The translations under genes and the position numbers were made by a program. Source: Lachnospiraceae bacterium (GTDB lineage: Bacteria; Bacillota; Clostridia; Lachnospirales; Lachnospiraceae). From it: 43,538 nt of DNA. The DNA lies in NCBI GenBank assembly GCA_028692975.1, contig JAQUWF010000016.1, positions 1-43,538 of the forward strand, in the 5' to 3' direction. Of the stretch, positions 32,479 to 41,949 are shown one piece after another. How positions within the stretch are numbered: the first letter of the stretch is position 1; each line of letters opens with the position of its first letter. Below the pieces are notes generated by a model. The model saw only the letters and a program-made list of their open reading frames with translations. It was not told the DNA's origin and ran no database searches.

Positions 32479-35115
32479 TTACCACCGATTCTTTATCTTG
32501 TTCTGCAATTTATAGATAATATTCAAGGCGTCAAGCGGCGTCAGATTCGACACATCGATCTCGGAGAGTTCCTTGATGATATCGTCATCCTGAACCGTAT
32601 CAAAAAGGGACATCTGTGCCAGATCCACCTGATCGTAGCGCACCGGCTTTGCTTTTGGCTTTGGAGCCGTAAGATCCTTCACTGCCGCCGTGATATCGGC
32701 GTCGCTCAGTTCATTGACCAGCTCTTTGGCTCTGGTGATTACCGCTTCCGGCACTCCTGCAAGCTTGGCCACCTGAATACCGTAGCTCTTATCGGCGCCG
32801 CCCTGAACGATTTTTCTTAAGAATACAATATCATCGCCCTTTTCTTTGACTGCGATACAGTAATTATTTACACCGGGGATTTTCCCCTCTAATTCCGTCA
32901 GTTCGTGGTAATGGGTGGCAAAGAGTGTCTTTGCACCGATGATGTTTTTGTTGGAAATGTATTCGATAACTGCCCAGGCAATGCTCAGTCCGTCAAAGGT
33001 ACTGGTGCCGCGGCCGATCTCGTCTAAGATCAGCAGGCTCTTTGCAGTGGCATTCCGAAGAATATTAGCCACCTCCGTCATTTCCACCATAAAGGTACTC
33101 TGTCCGCTGGCCAGGTCATCGGAAGCACCGACTCTGGTAAAAATCCGGTCCACGATACCGATGGTGGCTTCTGCCGCCGGGACAAAGGAGCCAATCTGTG
33201 CCATCAAAACAATCAGGGCACTCTGGCGCATGTAGGTGGATTTACCGGCCATATTCGGTCCGGTGATAACAGAGACCCGTTTGCTGTTGTTGTCCAGATA
33301 GGTGTCATTTGCAATGAACATGTCATTGACGATCATTTTTTCCACAACAGGATGACGTCCGTCTTTTATCTTGATGATGCCCTTTGTGTTGATCACTGGC
33401 CGGACGAAGTGATTGCGCTGGGCCACCTGGGAAAGGGAAGCCAATGCGTCCACCAGAGCCACATCCTTTGCCGTCTGCTGGATCCTTCCTATTTCTTGTC
33501 CAATCTGGTCTCGCACCTGGGAAAACAGCTGATATTCCAGGGCGTAGAGCTTGTCCTCCGCGCCCAGAATGATATCTTCCAGTTCCTTAAGACGCGGGGT
33601 GATATAGCGCTCTGCATTGGCAAGGGTCTGCTTGCGGGTATAATAATCCGGCACCTTGTCTTTAAAGGTGTTTGTCACCTCCAGATAGTAGCCGAATACT
33701 TTGTTGTACTTTATTTTCATGGAACGGATACCTGTCTTATCCCGTTCCTCTGCCTCCAGCTGCGCCAGCCATGTCTTTCCTTCCGACTTGGCATTGCGGT
33801 AATTATCCACATCCGGGGAAAATCCTTCTTTGATGATACCGCCCTCTTTCATAGCCAGCGGCGGATCCTCCACGATAGCGGATGCAATCAGGCTGTAAAT
33901 ATCCTCCAGCGTGTCCATATGTTCGTAAATATCCTGCAGGAAACTGCAGTCAAAATCTTTGAGCAGATTGCGGATATGAGGCAGCATTTCGAGGGAGGAT
34001 TTCAGTGCAGTCAGATCTCTTGGATTGGCCGAGCAGTAACTGATACGGCTCACCAGACGTTCCAGATCATAGACTGGATTCAGATATTCCCGCAGTTCTT
34101 CCCGGGAAATCTCATTGCTGTTCATGGCAGTGATGGAGTCAAGACGTTCATTGATCCGTTCCTCGTCGATGAGGGGCTGTTCCACGAAGCTGCGCAGCAT
34201 TCTGGCACCCATAGCTGTTTTGGTCTTGTCCAGCACCCACAGCAGTGAACCGCGCTTCTGCTTTTCCCGCAGTGTCTCCACCAGTTCCAGATTACGCCTG
34301 GTAGAACTGTCTAATATCATATAACAGTCCGTCTCATAGGGCGTGATGGTCATCATGTGGGACAGGTCAGTCTTCTGGGTCTCAAAGAGATACTGGAACA
34401 TGGCTCCGGCAGCAATCGCCCCGGTATTGTAATCATCCAGTCCAAGTCCAGCCAGATTGTTCACGTGGAAATGATCCTGCAGCGTGCGCTCGCACAGATC
34501 ATCGTCAAAATACCAGCTGTCCAGCGTATAGATCATAATGCCCTGACGGCCCCGCAGATCCTCCAGATCTATGCCGCTGACACAAAATGACTCATTGCAT
34601 ACGATCTCGGCAGGCGCAAATTTGTTGATCTCATCCAGCAGCTTCCGTTCCTTATCCACCTCGGTAACCAGACAGGTGCCTGTGGTGACATCAGAGACCG
34701 CGATGCCGTAATGATCTTCCATGCAGACGATGGACATGAGATAATTATGCTTTCCCTCGTCCATGCCCTGCACATTCATGTTGGTTCCCGGGGTAACGAC
34801 ACGGATAACTTCCCGTTCTACCAGGCCCTTGCTGGCTTTGGGGTCGCTGACCTGCTCACAGATAGCAACCTTATGCCCCTTTTCGATCAGGCGGTTGATG
34901 TAGCCCTCCGCCGCGTGATAAGGGATGCCGCACATGGGAGCCCTCTCTTCCAGCCCGCAGTCCTTTCCGGTCAGTGTGATTTCCAGTTCTTTGGATGCCA
35001 GGAGGGCATCATCAAAAAACATCTCATAGAAATCACCCAGCCGGTAAAATAAAATGCAATCCTTATAGGTTTCTTTTGTTTTTACGTATTCCTGCATCAT
35101 TGGTGATAAAGCCAC
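32479..35115 (-). CDS. mutS: DNA mismatch repair protein MutS
   Basis: 878 residues. The mismatch-reading Phe-x-Glu motif is at 29-31 (GDFYEMF). Connector and lever regions follow, and the ATPase has Walker A GPNMAGKST (619-627), a DEIGRGTSTFDG signature and ATHYHELTELE. Complete and normal in length. It lies between miaB (13 bases upstream) and mutL (2 bases downstream), a usual Clostridia order. Confidence 0.98.
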   Translation of the reverse strand: MALSPMMQEYVKTKETYKDCILFYRLGDFYEMFFDDALLASKELEITLTGKDCGLEERAPMCGIPYHAAEGYINRLIEKGHKVAICEQVSDPKASKGLVEREVIRVVTPGTNMNVQGMDEGKHNYLMSIVCMEDHYGIAVSDVTTGTCLVTEVDKERKLLDEINKFAPAEIVCNESFCVSGIDLEDLRGRQGIMIYTLDSWYFDDDLCERTLQDHFHVNNLAGLGLDDYNTGAIAAGAMFQYLFETQKTDLSHMMTITPYETDCYMILDSSTRRNLELVETLREKQKRGSLLWVLDKTKTAMGARMLRSFVEQPLIDEERINERLDSITAMNSNEISREELREYLNPVYDLERLVSRISYCSANPRDLTALKSSLEMLPHIRNLLKDFDCSFLQDIYEHMDTLEDIYSLIASAIVEDPPLAMKEGGIIKEGFSPDVDNYRNAKSEGKTWLAQLEAEERDKTGIRSMKIKYNKVFGYYLEVTNTFKDKVPDYYTRKQTLANAERYITPRLKELEDIILGAEDKLYALEYQLFSQVRDQIGQEIGRIQQTAKDVALVDALASLSQVAQRNHFVRPVINTKGIIKIKDGRHPVVEKMIVNDMFIANDTYLDNNSKRVSVITGPNMAGKSTYMRQSALIVLMAQIGSFVPAAEATIGIVDRIFTRVGASDDLASGQSTFMVEMTEVANILRNATAKSLLILDEIGRGTSTFDGLSIAWAVIEYISNKNIIGAKTLFATHYHELTELEGKIPGVNNYCIAVKEKGDDIVFLRKIVQGGADKSYGIQVAKLAGVPEAVITRAKELVNELSDADITAAVKDLTAPKPKAKPVRYDQVDLAQMSLFDTVQDDDIIKELSEIDVSNLTPLDALNIIYKLQNKIKNRW

Positions 35116-35128
35116 AGTTATTACCTTC

Positions 35129-36535
35129 CTATCTTGTCATTTCACCCAGATAATAGAAGCCCTTGCACTCTTTTAAATACACCGGCACGATGGTACCGAT
35201 CTGTGAGGCATCCCCTGGGAAATGTACTAATATGTTGTTGCCCATGCGACCTGTAAGCAGGTCTTTTTCCTTGTTATAATCTTCTACAAGAACCTCCTGG
35301 GTGGTTTCTGTAAAGCGGGCACTCTTCTCATGTGCCACTTCCTGTACCGTAGCCAGCAGGCGATCAAATCGATCTTTGACGATATCTTCCGGCACCTGAT
35401 CCTCCATAGCCGCAGCCGGTGTGCCGGTCCGCTTGGAATAGATAAAGGTAAAGGCACTGTCAAAGCCTACTTCTCTTACCAGACTTAAGGTATCCAGGAA
35501 GTCCTCTTCCGTCTCACCTGGGAAGCCCACGATGATATCGGTGGTTAACGATATGTCCGGGATCGCCTGACGCAACTTTGCCACCACCTCCAGATAATGT
35601 TCTCTGGTATAGTGGCGGTTCATGATCTTTAAGATCCGGGAGCTGCCTGACTGAACCGGCAGATGCATATGACTGCAGATTTTTTTGCTGCTTTTCATGA
35701 CTGCAATCAGTTCATCGGACAAATCCTTTGGATGGGAGGTCATAAAGCGGATCCGCTCCAGTCCTTCGATTCCTTCAATCTGTTCCAATAACTGGGCAAA
35801 GGTGACCGGCTCCTCCAGATTCTTCCCATAAGAATTCACATTCTGACCCAACAGCATGACTTCTGCCACACCGTCTGCCACCAGCCGTTTGATCTCCGCA
35901 ATAATATGCTCCGGCTGTCTGCTGCGCTCCCGGCCGCGCACATAAGGCACGATACAATAGCTGCAGAAGTTATTGCACCCAAACATGATATTCACGCCGG
36001 ATTTGAAGGAATATTTCCGTTCACTGGGAAGATTCTCTACAATCTTATCCGTATCCTTCCAGATATCTACGATCATTCCCTTAGAATCAAAACGATTCAT
36101 GAGCAGTTCCGGGAATTTGTAAATGTTGTGGGTACCGAAGATCAGATCCACAAAGGAATAACTCTTCTTTAATTTTGCCACCACATGCTCTTCCTGCATC
36201 ATGCAGCCGCACAGGGCGATCATCATGTGTGGATTTTTCTTTTTCAGGCTGTGCAGATAGCCCAGTCTTCCGTAGACGCGCAGATTGGCGTTTTCCCGGA
36301 CGGTACAGGTGTTGTAGATGACAAAGTCCGCCTCCTCGCTCTCCTGCTCTACATAGCCGATCTGCTCCAGGATACCCACTAATTTCTCCGAGTCCCTGGC
36401 GTTCATCTGACAACCGAAAGTGTTGACGCAAAAAGTCAGCGGCCGGCCCAGTTTCTTTTGTATTTCACCAACGTGTTCCTTCGCCTGCTGGATAAAGAAC
36501 AACTGTCTTTCTGGTTCTGTATTTGGTATATTCAT
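35129..36535 (-). CDS. miaB: tRNA methylthiotransferase MiaB
   Basis: Radical-SAM enzyme that adds methylthio to i6A37 of tRNA. 468 residues. The N-terminal cluster cysteines are Cys36, Cys42 and Cys77. The radical-SAM set is Cys187-x3-Cys191-x2-Cys194 (GCNNFCSYC). The TRAM domain is at the end (VLVEDYNKEKDLLTGRMGNN). It is the first gene behind a strong promoter, with AAAGGAG before ATG 36535. miaB and miaA in one operon give both steps of ms2i6A synthesis. Confidence 0.97.
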   Translation of the reverse strand: MNIPNTEPERQLFFIQQAKEHVGEIQKKLGRPLTFCVNTFGCQMNARDSEKLVGILEQIGYVEQESEEADFVIYNTCTVRENANLRVYGRLGYLHSLKKKNPHMMIALCGCMMQEEHVVAKLKKSYSFVDLIFGTHNIYKFPELLMNRFDSKGMIVDIWKDTDKIVENLPSERKYSFKSGVNIMFGCNNFCSYCIVPYVRGRERSRQPEHIIAEIKRLVADGVAEVMLLGQNVNSYGKNLEEPVTFAQLLEQIEGIEGLERIRFMTSHPKDLSDELIAVMKSSKKICSHMHLPVQSGSSRILKIMNRHYTREHYLEVVAKLRQAIPDISLTTDIIVGFPGETEEDFLDTLSLVREVGFDSAFTFIYSKRTGTPAAAMEDQVPEDIVKDRFDRLLATVQEVAHEKSARFTETTQEVLVEDYNKEKDLLTGRMGNNILVHFPGDASQIGTIVPVYLKECKGFYYLGEMTR

Positions 36536-36571
36536 AAGTACTCCTTTTAGTTACGATTCATATTCTCTGCA

Positions 36572-36600
36572 ATTATACCAATCCGCCGGGGTTCTTTCAA
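36572..36600 (-). promoter_or_regulatory. Promoter of the miaB-mutS-mutL-miaA operon
   Basis: On the minus strand TTGAAA (36595-36600), 17 bases, TATAAT (36572-36577), 37 bases before miaB. The -35 overlaps the last codon and stop of the M14 peptidase gene. Confidence 0.85.
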
Positions 36601-37484
36601 GCCATTTCTAAAATTCCGATGGGTATGGTGCGTATCTCTTCGTATGCTTCCTTCTGGTATTTTTCGTCCAGGGGAAAGGTGGCGTCATCTTCCACAGTCT
36701 CGATGGTCAGCGCAGGCTTGCCGGTCAGTTCTGAATAATAATGGACGGAATGGCCGCCGCTCATGTTGGACATCAGTTCTTCGTCCTTCGTGCCCAGATT
36801 GTAACGGGACAGTTTCTGCAGATATTTGGCCAGCCGGTGGCTGCGCTGGTTGTACAGGGATGACATGCACTGTCGGTAATAGTAGATTATCTTTCCCCTG
36901 GAATGAAAATCCACGTAGCCCATGGAATCATAGTCCTGGAAAAGCCTCATGAGTGCCTGAGTCTCATTCTCACTCCCCGGATATTCGTAAAACTGCTGCT
37001 GGATATACGTCTTGCTTGGGAAGTTTCGGTTAATATCCACGCCCCGTGCGTTGTACTTCCAATTCTCATGGGTAATGTTTTTCATCTTACACATCTGCCG
37101 CAGGATCGGATTATGTATCACATCAAATCCTCTCTGTGCGATCTCGTATCCATCCGGATTCACCACCGGAATAAAGCAGATGGAAAATTGATTTAAAAGA
37201 TCGTAGACGCTGCATTGCTGGATGAATTCTTTATGCCGGTAAGCGCTGCAATACTCTTCCACGATTTTCAGCATAATGATGGGATTGACATTCTCACGGC
37301 CGTGCATGCCAGCACTGCATAAAAGAGCCGGCGTTCCAACCCCTACACGCAGCATGGGGATGAGCCGGTCATCATGAGTCTGTCCGATGATTCTGCACAG
37401 TACGAATTCTTTGTATTCTTCTGACAGGTCTTTCATAAGCCCGAAAAGTTCATCGTAAGTAAAGCATTTTTCAAGGGTAATCAT
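36597..37484 (-). CDS. M14-family zinc carboxypeptidase
   Basis: 295 residues. Zinc ligands His61 and Glu64 (MHGREN) and His194 (VDFHSRG), substrate-binding RGVDINRNFP (147-156), and catalytic Glu261 (LTIETVED). No signal peptide or membrane helix is seen, so it should be cytosolic. This fits peptidoglycan-peptide recycling (MpaA-like cleavage of D-Glu-mDAP) better than secreted carboxypeptidases, but the substrate is inferred. AGGAGG lies 6 bases before ATG 37484. Confidence 0.88.
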   Translation of the reverse strand: MITLEKCFTYDELFGLMKDLSEEYKEFVLCRIIGQTHDDRLIPMLRVGVGTPALLCSAGMHGRENVNPIIMLKIVEEYCSAYRHKEFIQQCSVYDLLNQFSICFIPVVNPDGYEIAQRGFDVIHNPILRQMCKMKNITHENWKYNARGVDINRNFPSKTYIQQQFYEYPGSENETQALMRLFQDYDSMGYVDFHSRGKIIYYYRQCMSSLYNQRSHRLAKYLQKLSRYNLGTKDEELMSNMSGGHSVHYYSELTGKPALTIETVEDDATFPLDEKYQKEAYEEIRTIPIGILEMA

Positions 37485-37512
37485 AACGTACCTCCTGTTT
37501 CATTTTGCATTC

Positions 37513-37541
37513 ATTATATGCAAAAAATGCGCTACTTAGAA
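37513..37541 (-). promoter_or_regulatory. Candidate promoter of the M14 peptidase
   Basis: On the minus strand TTCTAA (37536-37541), 17 bases, and a perfect TATAAT (37513-37518), 28 bases before the start. The -35 is poor. It sits just after a hairpin that likely ends the preceding transcript. Confidence 0.4.
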
Positions 37542-37570
37542 CACGGACAGGAATAATTACCTGTCCGTGT
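37541..37570 (-). terminator. Hairpin at the cyclo-ligase stop codon
   Basis: An 11-bp perfect stem (37541-37551 with 37560-37570) with an 8-nt loop that contains the stop codon. On the minus strand no T-run follows at once (T-rich only about 16 bases later), so it is a weak terminator or an mRNA-stabilising 3' hairpin. Confidence 0.5.
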
Positions 37571-38111
37571 AGATGGCTGTTTCGGTTATAAGACACTGAG
37601 GCGTCACGTCCAGTGTGTCAAAAGGCACCTGGTCAAAAACCTGAAAATCAAAAGCGATGGCAATGGTGGGATGATGGGGATGATGAGACTGATAGCGGTC
37701 ATAGAAGCCTTTGCCATACCCTACACGGTGGCGTTTTTTGTCAAAACCCACACCAGGAACAAGAAGCAGCGCATCGGCTACGTTACAGATATCCTGATTC
37801 TGCGGCTCCGGCACACCAAAAGTGCCCGGTGCTATGGTAGAAAAATCACGGATCTCATAAAAATCCATAGTATCTCCGGCTGTTCTTGGTACAGCCACGC
37901 GCTTGCCCATGGCCCAGCACCGTTCTATCATGGATCTGGTCATGACCTCGTGATTAAAATCCATGTATGCAAATATGCAGTCAGCCTTTTGAAAAGATGG
38001 CTGCATAAGCAGTTTTTCTATGATTGCTTCGGACTTTTCCCGGACTTCCTCATCCGTGACTGCCCTGCGCGAAGCAAAAACCTGTTTTCTAATGCTTGCT
38101 TTTGTTTCCAT
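37557..38111 (-). CDS. 5-formyltetrahydrofolate cyclo-ligase
   Basis: Uses ATP to convert 5-formyl-THF to 5,10-methenyl-THF. 184 residues. N-terminal basic KASIRKQVFASRR, then YMDFNHEVMT and the C-terminal signature LLVPGVGFDKKRHRVGYGKGFYDRY. I prefer ATG 38111 with GGTGA 6 bases ahead; a GTG at 38120 is possible. The start overlaps the end of the DUF896 gene by 23 bases. The gene ends in a hairpin. Confidence 0.94.
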   Translation of the reverse strand: METKASIRKQVFASRRAVTDEEVREKSEAIIEKLLMQPSFQKADCIFAYMDFNHEVMTRSMIERCWAMGKRVAVPRTAGDTMDFYEIRDFSTIAPGTFGVPEPQNQDICNVADALLLVPGVGFDKKRHRVGYGKGFYDRYQSHHPHHPTIAIAFDFQVFDQVPFDTLDVTPQCLITETAIYTDR

Positions 38112-38310
38112 ATTTTTCACCCAGGTTCACGATGGAACCATCTGTTTCCTGCATGTCGATGTTGTCCAGCTGCGTGCGCAGATTCATGCAGATTGAGGCG
38201 ATATATTCTTTGCGCAGTTTCTGCTGTTCTTCTTTTTCTGCCGCATTCAGGCCCTGGGATTTAGATTTTCTTGCCAGTTCATTGATACGGTCGATGCTTT
38301 CCTGATTCAT
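38089..38310 (-). CDS. DUF896 (YnzC family) small protein
   Basis: 73 residues, helical hairpin rich in Lys and Glu: IDRINELARKSKSQGLNAAEKEEQQKLRKEYI is the family core (given in full span 5-36). In B. subtilis ynzC belongs to the SOS operon yneA-yneB-ynzC; here it is far from the YneA-like gene and has no LexA box nearby. Function unknown. AGGAG lies 7 bases before ATG 38310. Confidence 0.9.
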   Translation of the reverse strand: MNQESIDRINELARKSKSQGLNAAEKEEQQKLRKEYIASICMNLRTQLDNIDMQETDGSIVNLGEKYGNKSKH

Positions 38311-38319
38311 AATGTCTCC

Positions 38320-39162
38320 TTATATCTTTTCCAGATAATCAATTAAATAAAATTCTTCTTTGGGGTCTGCCAAAAACAGCGTCCCATGTTTTCGTCCCTG
38401 CATGATCTTATGAATCACGTGAAAATCTGCTCCATTTGCGATGACCATGTCGGCACCTGCACTGGTGGCAATCTCCGCCGCCGTCAGTTTGGTGGACATG
38501 CCGCCGGTTCCCACGGAACTGCCAGTGGTCCCCTTGGCCATGGCCAGCAGATCATCATCCAGCTGCTCCACCACATCGATGAACTCAGCCTTTGGATTTC
38601 TGTGTGGGTCATCGGTGAACAGTCCGTCAATATCTGAGAGCAGGATCAGAAGATCCGCGCCGATCAGTGCCGCAACCACGGCAGACAGGGTATCATTATC
38701 ACCGAATTCAATCTCGTAGGTGGAAATCGTATCGTTTTCATTTACAATGGGGATCACGCCCATAGCCAGCAGTTCATGAAAGGTATTCTCCGCATTTTTT
38801 CGGTTCAGATTATCAATCATGGTATTTTTGGTCATAAGTACCTGACCCGCTACCTGATTGTACTCCGCGAAAAGTTTCTGGTAGATCATCATGAGCTTGG
38901 CCTGTCCGATGGCGGCGCAGGCCTGTTTCTGTGATACGGAATCCGGCTTGTGGTTCAGGCCGATGGTCTTTCTCCCCACAGCGATGGCACCAGAAGAAAC
39001 CAGGACAACTTCTTTGCCCTGGTTGCACAGATCACTGATCTCCCGGACCAGTATCTCTAATTTGGTCAGGTTCAGTCTTCCTGTCTCCGCATGAGTCAGG
39101 GAAGACGAACCGATCTTGATTACAATTCTCTTTTTATCTTTTATTTTATCTCTATAGTCCAC
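38320..39162 (-). CDS. proB: Glutamate 5-kinase without PUA domain
   Basis: First step of proline synthesis: phosphorylates glutamate with ATP. 280 residues, amino-acid-kinase fold: VIKIGSSSLT, VSSGAIAVGRKTIG, VNENDTI, FGDNDTLSA and GTGGMSTKLTAAEIA. It ends after the kinase domain, so it lacks the C-terminal PUA domain of the E. coli enzyme (about 367 residues). proA does not follow; DUF896 is 10 bases downstream. It begins 24 bases after the lipoprotein gene. Confidence 0.94.
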   Translation of the reverse strand: MDYRDKIKDKKRIVIKIGSSSLTHAETGRLNLTKLEILVREISDLCNQGKEVVLVSSGAIAVGRKTIGLNHKPDSVSQKQACAAIGQAKLMMIYQKLFAEYNQVAGQVLMTKNTMIDNLNRKNAENTFHELLAMGVIPIVNENDTISTYEIEFGDNDTLSAVVAALIGADLLILLSDIDGLFTDDPHRNPKAEFIDVVEQLDDDLLAMAKGTTGSSVGTGGMSTKLTAAEIATSAGADMVIANGADFHVIHKIMQGRKHGTLFLADPKEEFYLIDYLEKI

Positions 39163-39186
39163 TGTTCGTATTTCTCCAATTTATTC

Positions 39187-40428
39187 TCAGTCGCCGCTTC
39201 CCACCAGACTCAATGTCTCTTTGGAAAGGTAAGGCTGTGACTGTGCTGCAATTTCGTCTGAGTTATCCGGTGCACCTGCATTTTCTCTTGCTGGTTCAGC
39301 CACGGCAGTCTCCTGGGAAGCACCTATGCGCACATCTGCCACACGGTCGTTTTGTACATCACAAACCCAGGTAACACCTGTATTAAGCGTAATCTCATTG
39401 CCGTCCGCATCGTAGTATCTTGCTGGTCCAAAGAGGTCATCACGGGTCCAGGTAATATCGATGGCTTTTCCGTTGGTGATATATTTGCCAGCACCCCCGG
39501 AAGTCGTATCGATATTCAGATACTGGGTTGACTCGTAGGGAGACCAGTTCACATATTCCATGATAATATTCTTGCAGCTGAGCTGAACATTGAATACGTC
39601 ATCCATCTGTTCAGAACCGTATTCGTAGCGATAGTACAGCCCCTCCTGCTCATTGTACACAAACCATGGCTTGTTGTATGGATAACCTACTTCCACATAG
39701 GCGGCATCTGTTCCCTTGTCCAGATTCACCGTATTTCCGACCCATGCAAATTTAAACTGCGGTGTGTAATCTGCCGCGTATTCCTGGGAAAATTCCTTGG
39801 TCTCGATACCTTTCTGGATACCCTCTGCACTGGTGTAGGCATTGTGCGGAGACTTACGGTCTGAGGTGCGGTAGAAGACCTGATCTCCATACCAGCCAAG
39901 TCCATTGATATTATTGACCTGTGGAAGGTCAAAGTAGGATAAAGCATAGGCGCATTGTCCGTAGTGCACGTAAATAGCATCAAAAGCCCCTGCATATGAC
40001 AGAAAATAATCACGGCAGCTCCTCACGGAACCAATCTTTTCCAGTCCGTCATAATCTTCAAAAATAGGCATGAGACGGGTCAGTTCTCCCTCAACAGGTG
40101 CTTCGTAGATCACACCGGCCTTAGAAAGGCTGGAAGAAGGAATCGCATCCTTCACATTGTTAATGCTGACTGCTATGGGCCTGCGCAGACCAATCTCCGG
40201 GGATACGTATTCACCGGTAAGATAACTCTTCACCTTGCCGTCCGGTATCTGTTCTTCCAGCGGTACCTCAGGCGTTATAGCCGTTGGCTCCGGTGTAGGC
40301 GTGGCGGTCTCTGTAACTGTAGGAGTCGGCGTTTCTGTAACCACGGCTTCCTCCGCTTTCTTTTTCCCACAGCCGATCAGGCCAAGGCCCAGTAGGGTAA
40401 GTGTTACAAATAATCTCATCTTTTTCAT
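39187..40428 (-). CDS. DUF3048 lipoprotein
   Basis: 413 residues. Lipoprotein signal with lipobox LGLIGC and lipidated Cys20, then a Thr/Pro/Glu-rich linker (about 30-55) and a DUF3048 region (RRPIAVSINNVKDAIPSSSLSKAGVIYEAPVEG in two parts, SVRSCRDYFL). YerB of B. subtilis has this domain; the function is unclear. It would be an LspA substrate. ATG 40428 has GAGGAG 8 bases ahead; the earlier open frame to 40554 lies inside ybeY. It lies 1 base after ybeY. Confidence 0.9.
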   Translation of the reverse strand: MKKMRLFVTLTLLGLGLIGCGKKKAEEAVVTETPTPTVTETATPTPEPTAITPEVPLEEQIPDGKVKSYLTGEYVSPEIGLRRPIAVSINNVKDAIPSSSLSKAGVIYEAPVEGELTRLMPIFEDYDGLEKIGSVRSCRDYFLSYAGAFDAIYVHYGQCAYALSYFDLPQVNNINGLGWYGDQVFYRTSDRKSPHNAYTSAEGIQKGIETKEFSQEYAADYTPQFKFAWVGNTVNLDKGTDAAYVEVGYPYNKPWFVYNEQEGLYYRYEYGSEQMDDVFNVQLSCKNIIMEYVNWSPYESTQYLNIDTTSGGAGKYITNGKAIDITWTRDDLFGPARYYDADGNEITLNTGVTWVCDVQNDRVADVRIGASQETAVAEPARENAGAPDNSDEIAAQSQPYLSKETLSLVGSGD

Positions 40429-40429
40429 G

Positions 40430-40951
40430 TTATGTCTCCTCTTCCCGGGTAATATGCAATGTCTGTAAAGCCTGTTCCTGTCTACGTTCCATCTCTTTGG
40501 CTTCCTGAGGCTCCATATGGTCGTAGCCAAGCAGATGCAGCATGCTATGTGCAATCAGAAAGGCATATTCACGTTTGCGGCTGTGCTGATACCCTGCAGC
40601 CTGCTCCAGGATCCTTGGAACGGACAGAATGATATCTCCCAGCAGCAATTCCCCTGTGTCAGGGTCAAAGCAACCATCTGCATCCTCCAGTATGGAAAAA
40701 TCAGAGGGTGCTTCATAAGAAACCATAGGAAAAGATAAGACATCTGTTGCCTTGTCTATATCACGCTGGTCCCGGTTGATCTCACGGATGGCTTCTTCTG
40801 TGGTCAGCAGAATATCCACGGTAGCTTCGTAAGGACAGCCTTCCTGATCAAGGATCTGTTCTACCACCTGAACTGCTACAGCTTCATAATCAAAGGGTAA
40901 TGCTTCTTGTAACTGGATATCTTCCAGTTCGGAATCTAAATGAATGGTCAT
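40430..40951 (-). CDS. ybeY: Endoribonuclease YbeY
   Basis: Zinc-dependent RNase for 16S rRNA 3' maturation and ribosome quality control. 173 residues, with the metal motif His135-x3-His139-x5-His145 (HSMLHLLGYDH). ADVLSFP-like ATDVLSFPM and GDIILS are also present. The start overlaps the phoH stop by 4 bases. The order phoH-ybeY is conserved across bacteria. Confidence 0.96.
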   Translation of the reverse strand: MTIHLDSELEDIQLQEALPFDYEAVAVQVVEQILDQEGCPYEATVDILLTTEEAIREINRDQRDIDKATDVLSFPMVSYEAPSDFSILEDADGCFDPDTGELLLGDIILSVPRILEQAAGYQHSRKREYAFLIAHSMLHLLGYDHMEPQEAKEMERRQEQALQTLHITREEET

Positions 40952-41949
40952 CTGCTTTCCTTTCCCCGCCTGCTTTTTGCAGGACGTACCGTCTGCTTTT
41001 CATAAGCGTCATAAGCCTGTACGATTTTCTGCACCAGCGGATGACGCACTACGTCTTTGCTGGTCAGCTCACAGAAGGCAAGATCGTCCACTTTCCGCAG
41101 CACATGCATGGCCACATCCAGGCCGGAGCGTGCGCCGCTGGGCAAATCCTTCTGGGTCAAATCTCCGGTCACAATGACTTTGGAGCCAAAACCGATACGA
41201 GTCAGGAACATTTTCATCTGGGCCGGTGTGGTGTTCTGTGCCTCATCCAGAATAATAAAGGCATTATCCAGAGTACGTCCACGCATGTAGGCCAGCGGAG
41301 CTACTTCTATGAGTCCTTTTTCCATGTTTTTCATAAAGGTCTCCGCTCCCATGATCTGATAGAGGGCATCATACAGAGGCCTCAGATAAGGGTCTACCTT
41401 ACTCTGGAGATCACCCGGAAGAAAACCCAGTTTTTCCCCGGCTTCAATGGCTGGTCTCGTAAGGATGATACGGCTCACCTCGTCATTGCGGAAAGCCTTA
41501 ATCGCCATAGCCATGGCAAGATAGGTCTTTCCTGTACCGGCAGGGCCGACGCCGAAGACAATCATTTTCTTTCGTATCTGGTCCACATACTGCTTCTGTC
41601 CCAAAGTCTTTGGCTTGATGGGACGGCCGTTGATGGTGTGACAGATACAGTCTTTGTCGATTTCTACGATAGCTGACTCTTTTTCGTCCACGGACAGAGC
41701 CAGTGCATAATCAATATTCTGGGCATTGATCACATTGCCGCGCCTGGATAATTCCAGCAGCTGCTCAAACAATGCCTTTGCTTTTTTGGTATTATTTTCT
41801 GCTCCCAGGATTTTCAAGGAGCCATCTCTGGTCACCAGTGTCACATTGAGATTACGTTCTATTTTTTTGATGTGCTCATCAAACTGTCCAAAGATATTTC
41901 GTTCGTGTTCAGATGGAATCTCTATACTGTTCTCGATAATGTTACTCAT
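40948..41949 (-). CDS. phoH: PhoH family ATPase
   Basis: 333 residues. KH-like N-terminal part, then the P-loop ATPase with GPAGTGKT (135-142), ILTRPAIEAGEKLGFLPGDLQ, IILDEAQNTT and GDLTQKDLP. PhoH-like proteins are RNA-linked ATPases; the exact job is open. The start at 41949 overlaps the yqfD stop (ATGA), and ends overlapping ybeY, so three genes are translationally coupled. Confidence 0.95.
   Translation of the reverse strand: MSNIIENSIEIPSEHERNIFGQFDEHIKKIERNLNVTLVTRDGSLKILGAENNTKKAKALFEQLLELSRRGNVINAQNIDYALALSVDEKESAIVEIDKDCICHTINGRPIKPKTLGQKQYVDQIRKKMIVFGVGPAGTGKTYLAMAMAIKAFRNDEVSRIILTRPAIEAGEKLGFLPGDLQSKVDPYLRPLYDALYQIMGAETFMKNMEKGLIEVAPLAYMRGRTLDNAFIILDEAQNTTPAQMKMFLTRIGFGSKVIVTGDLTQKDLPSGARSGLDVAMHVLRKVDDLAFCELTSKDVVRHPLVQKIVQAYDAYEKQTVRPAKSRRGKESR

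Noticed and set aside
33352-34248. Long plus-strand open frame opposite mutS
   Set aside because: Antisense shadow of a fully conserved mutS; low-complexity His/Ile-rich translation and no ribosome binding site.
40900-41676. Long plus-strand open frame opposite phoH
   Set aside because: Shadow of phoH, whose motifs are intact on the other strand.
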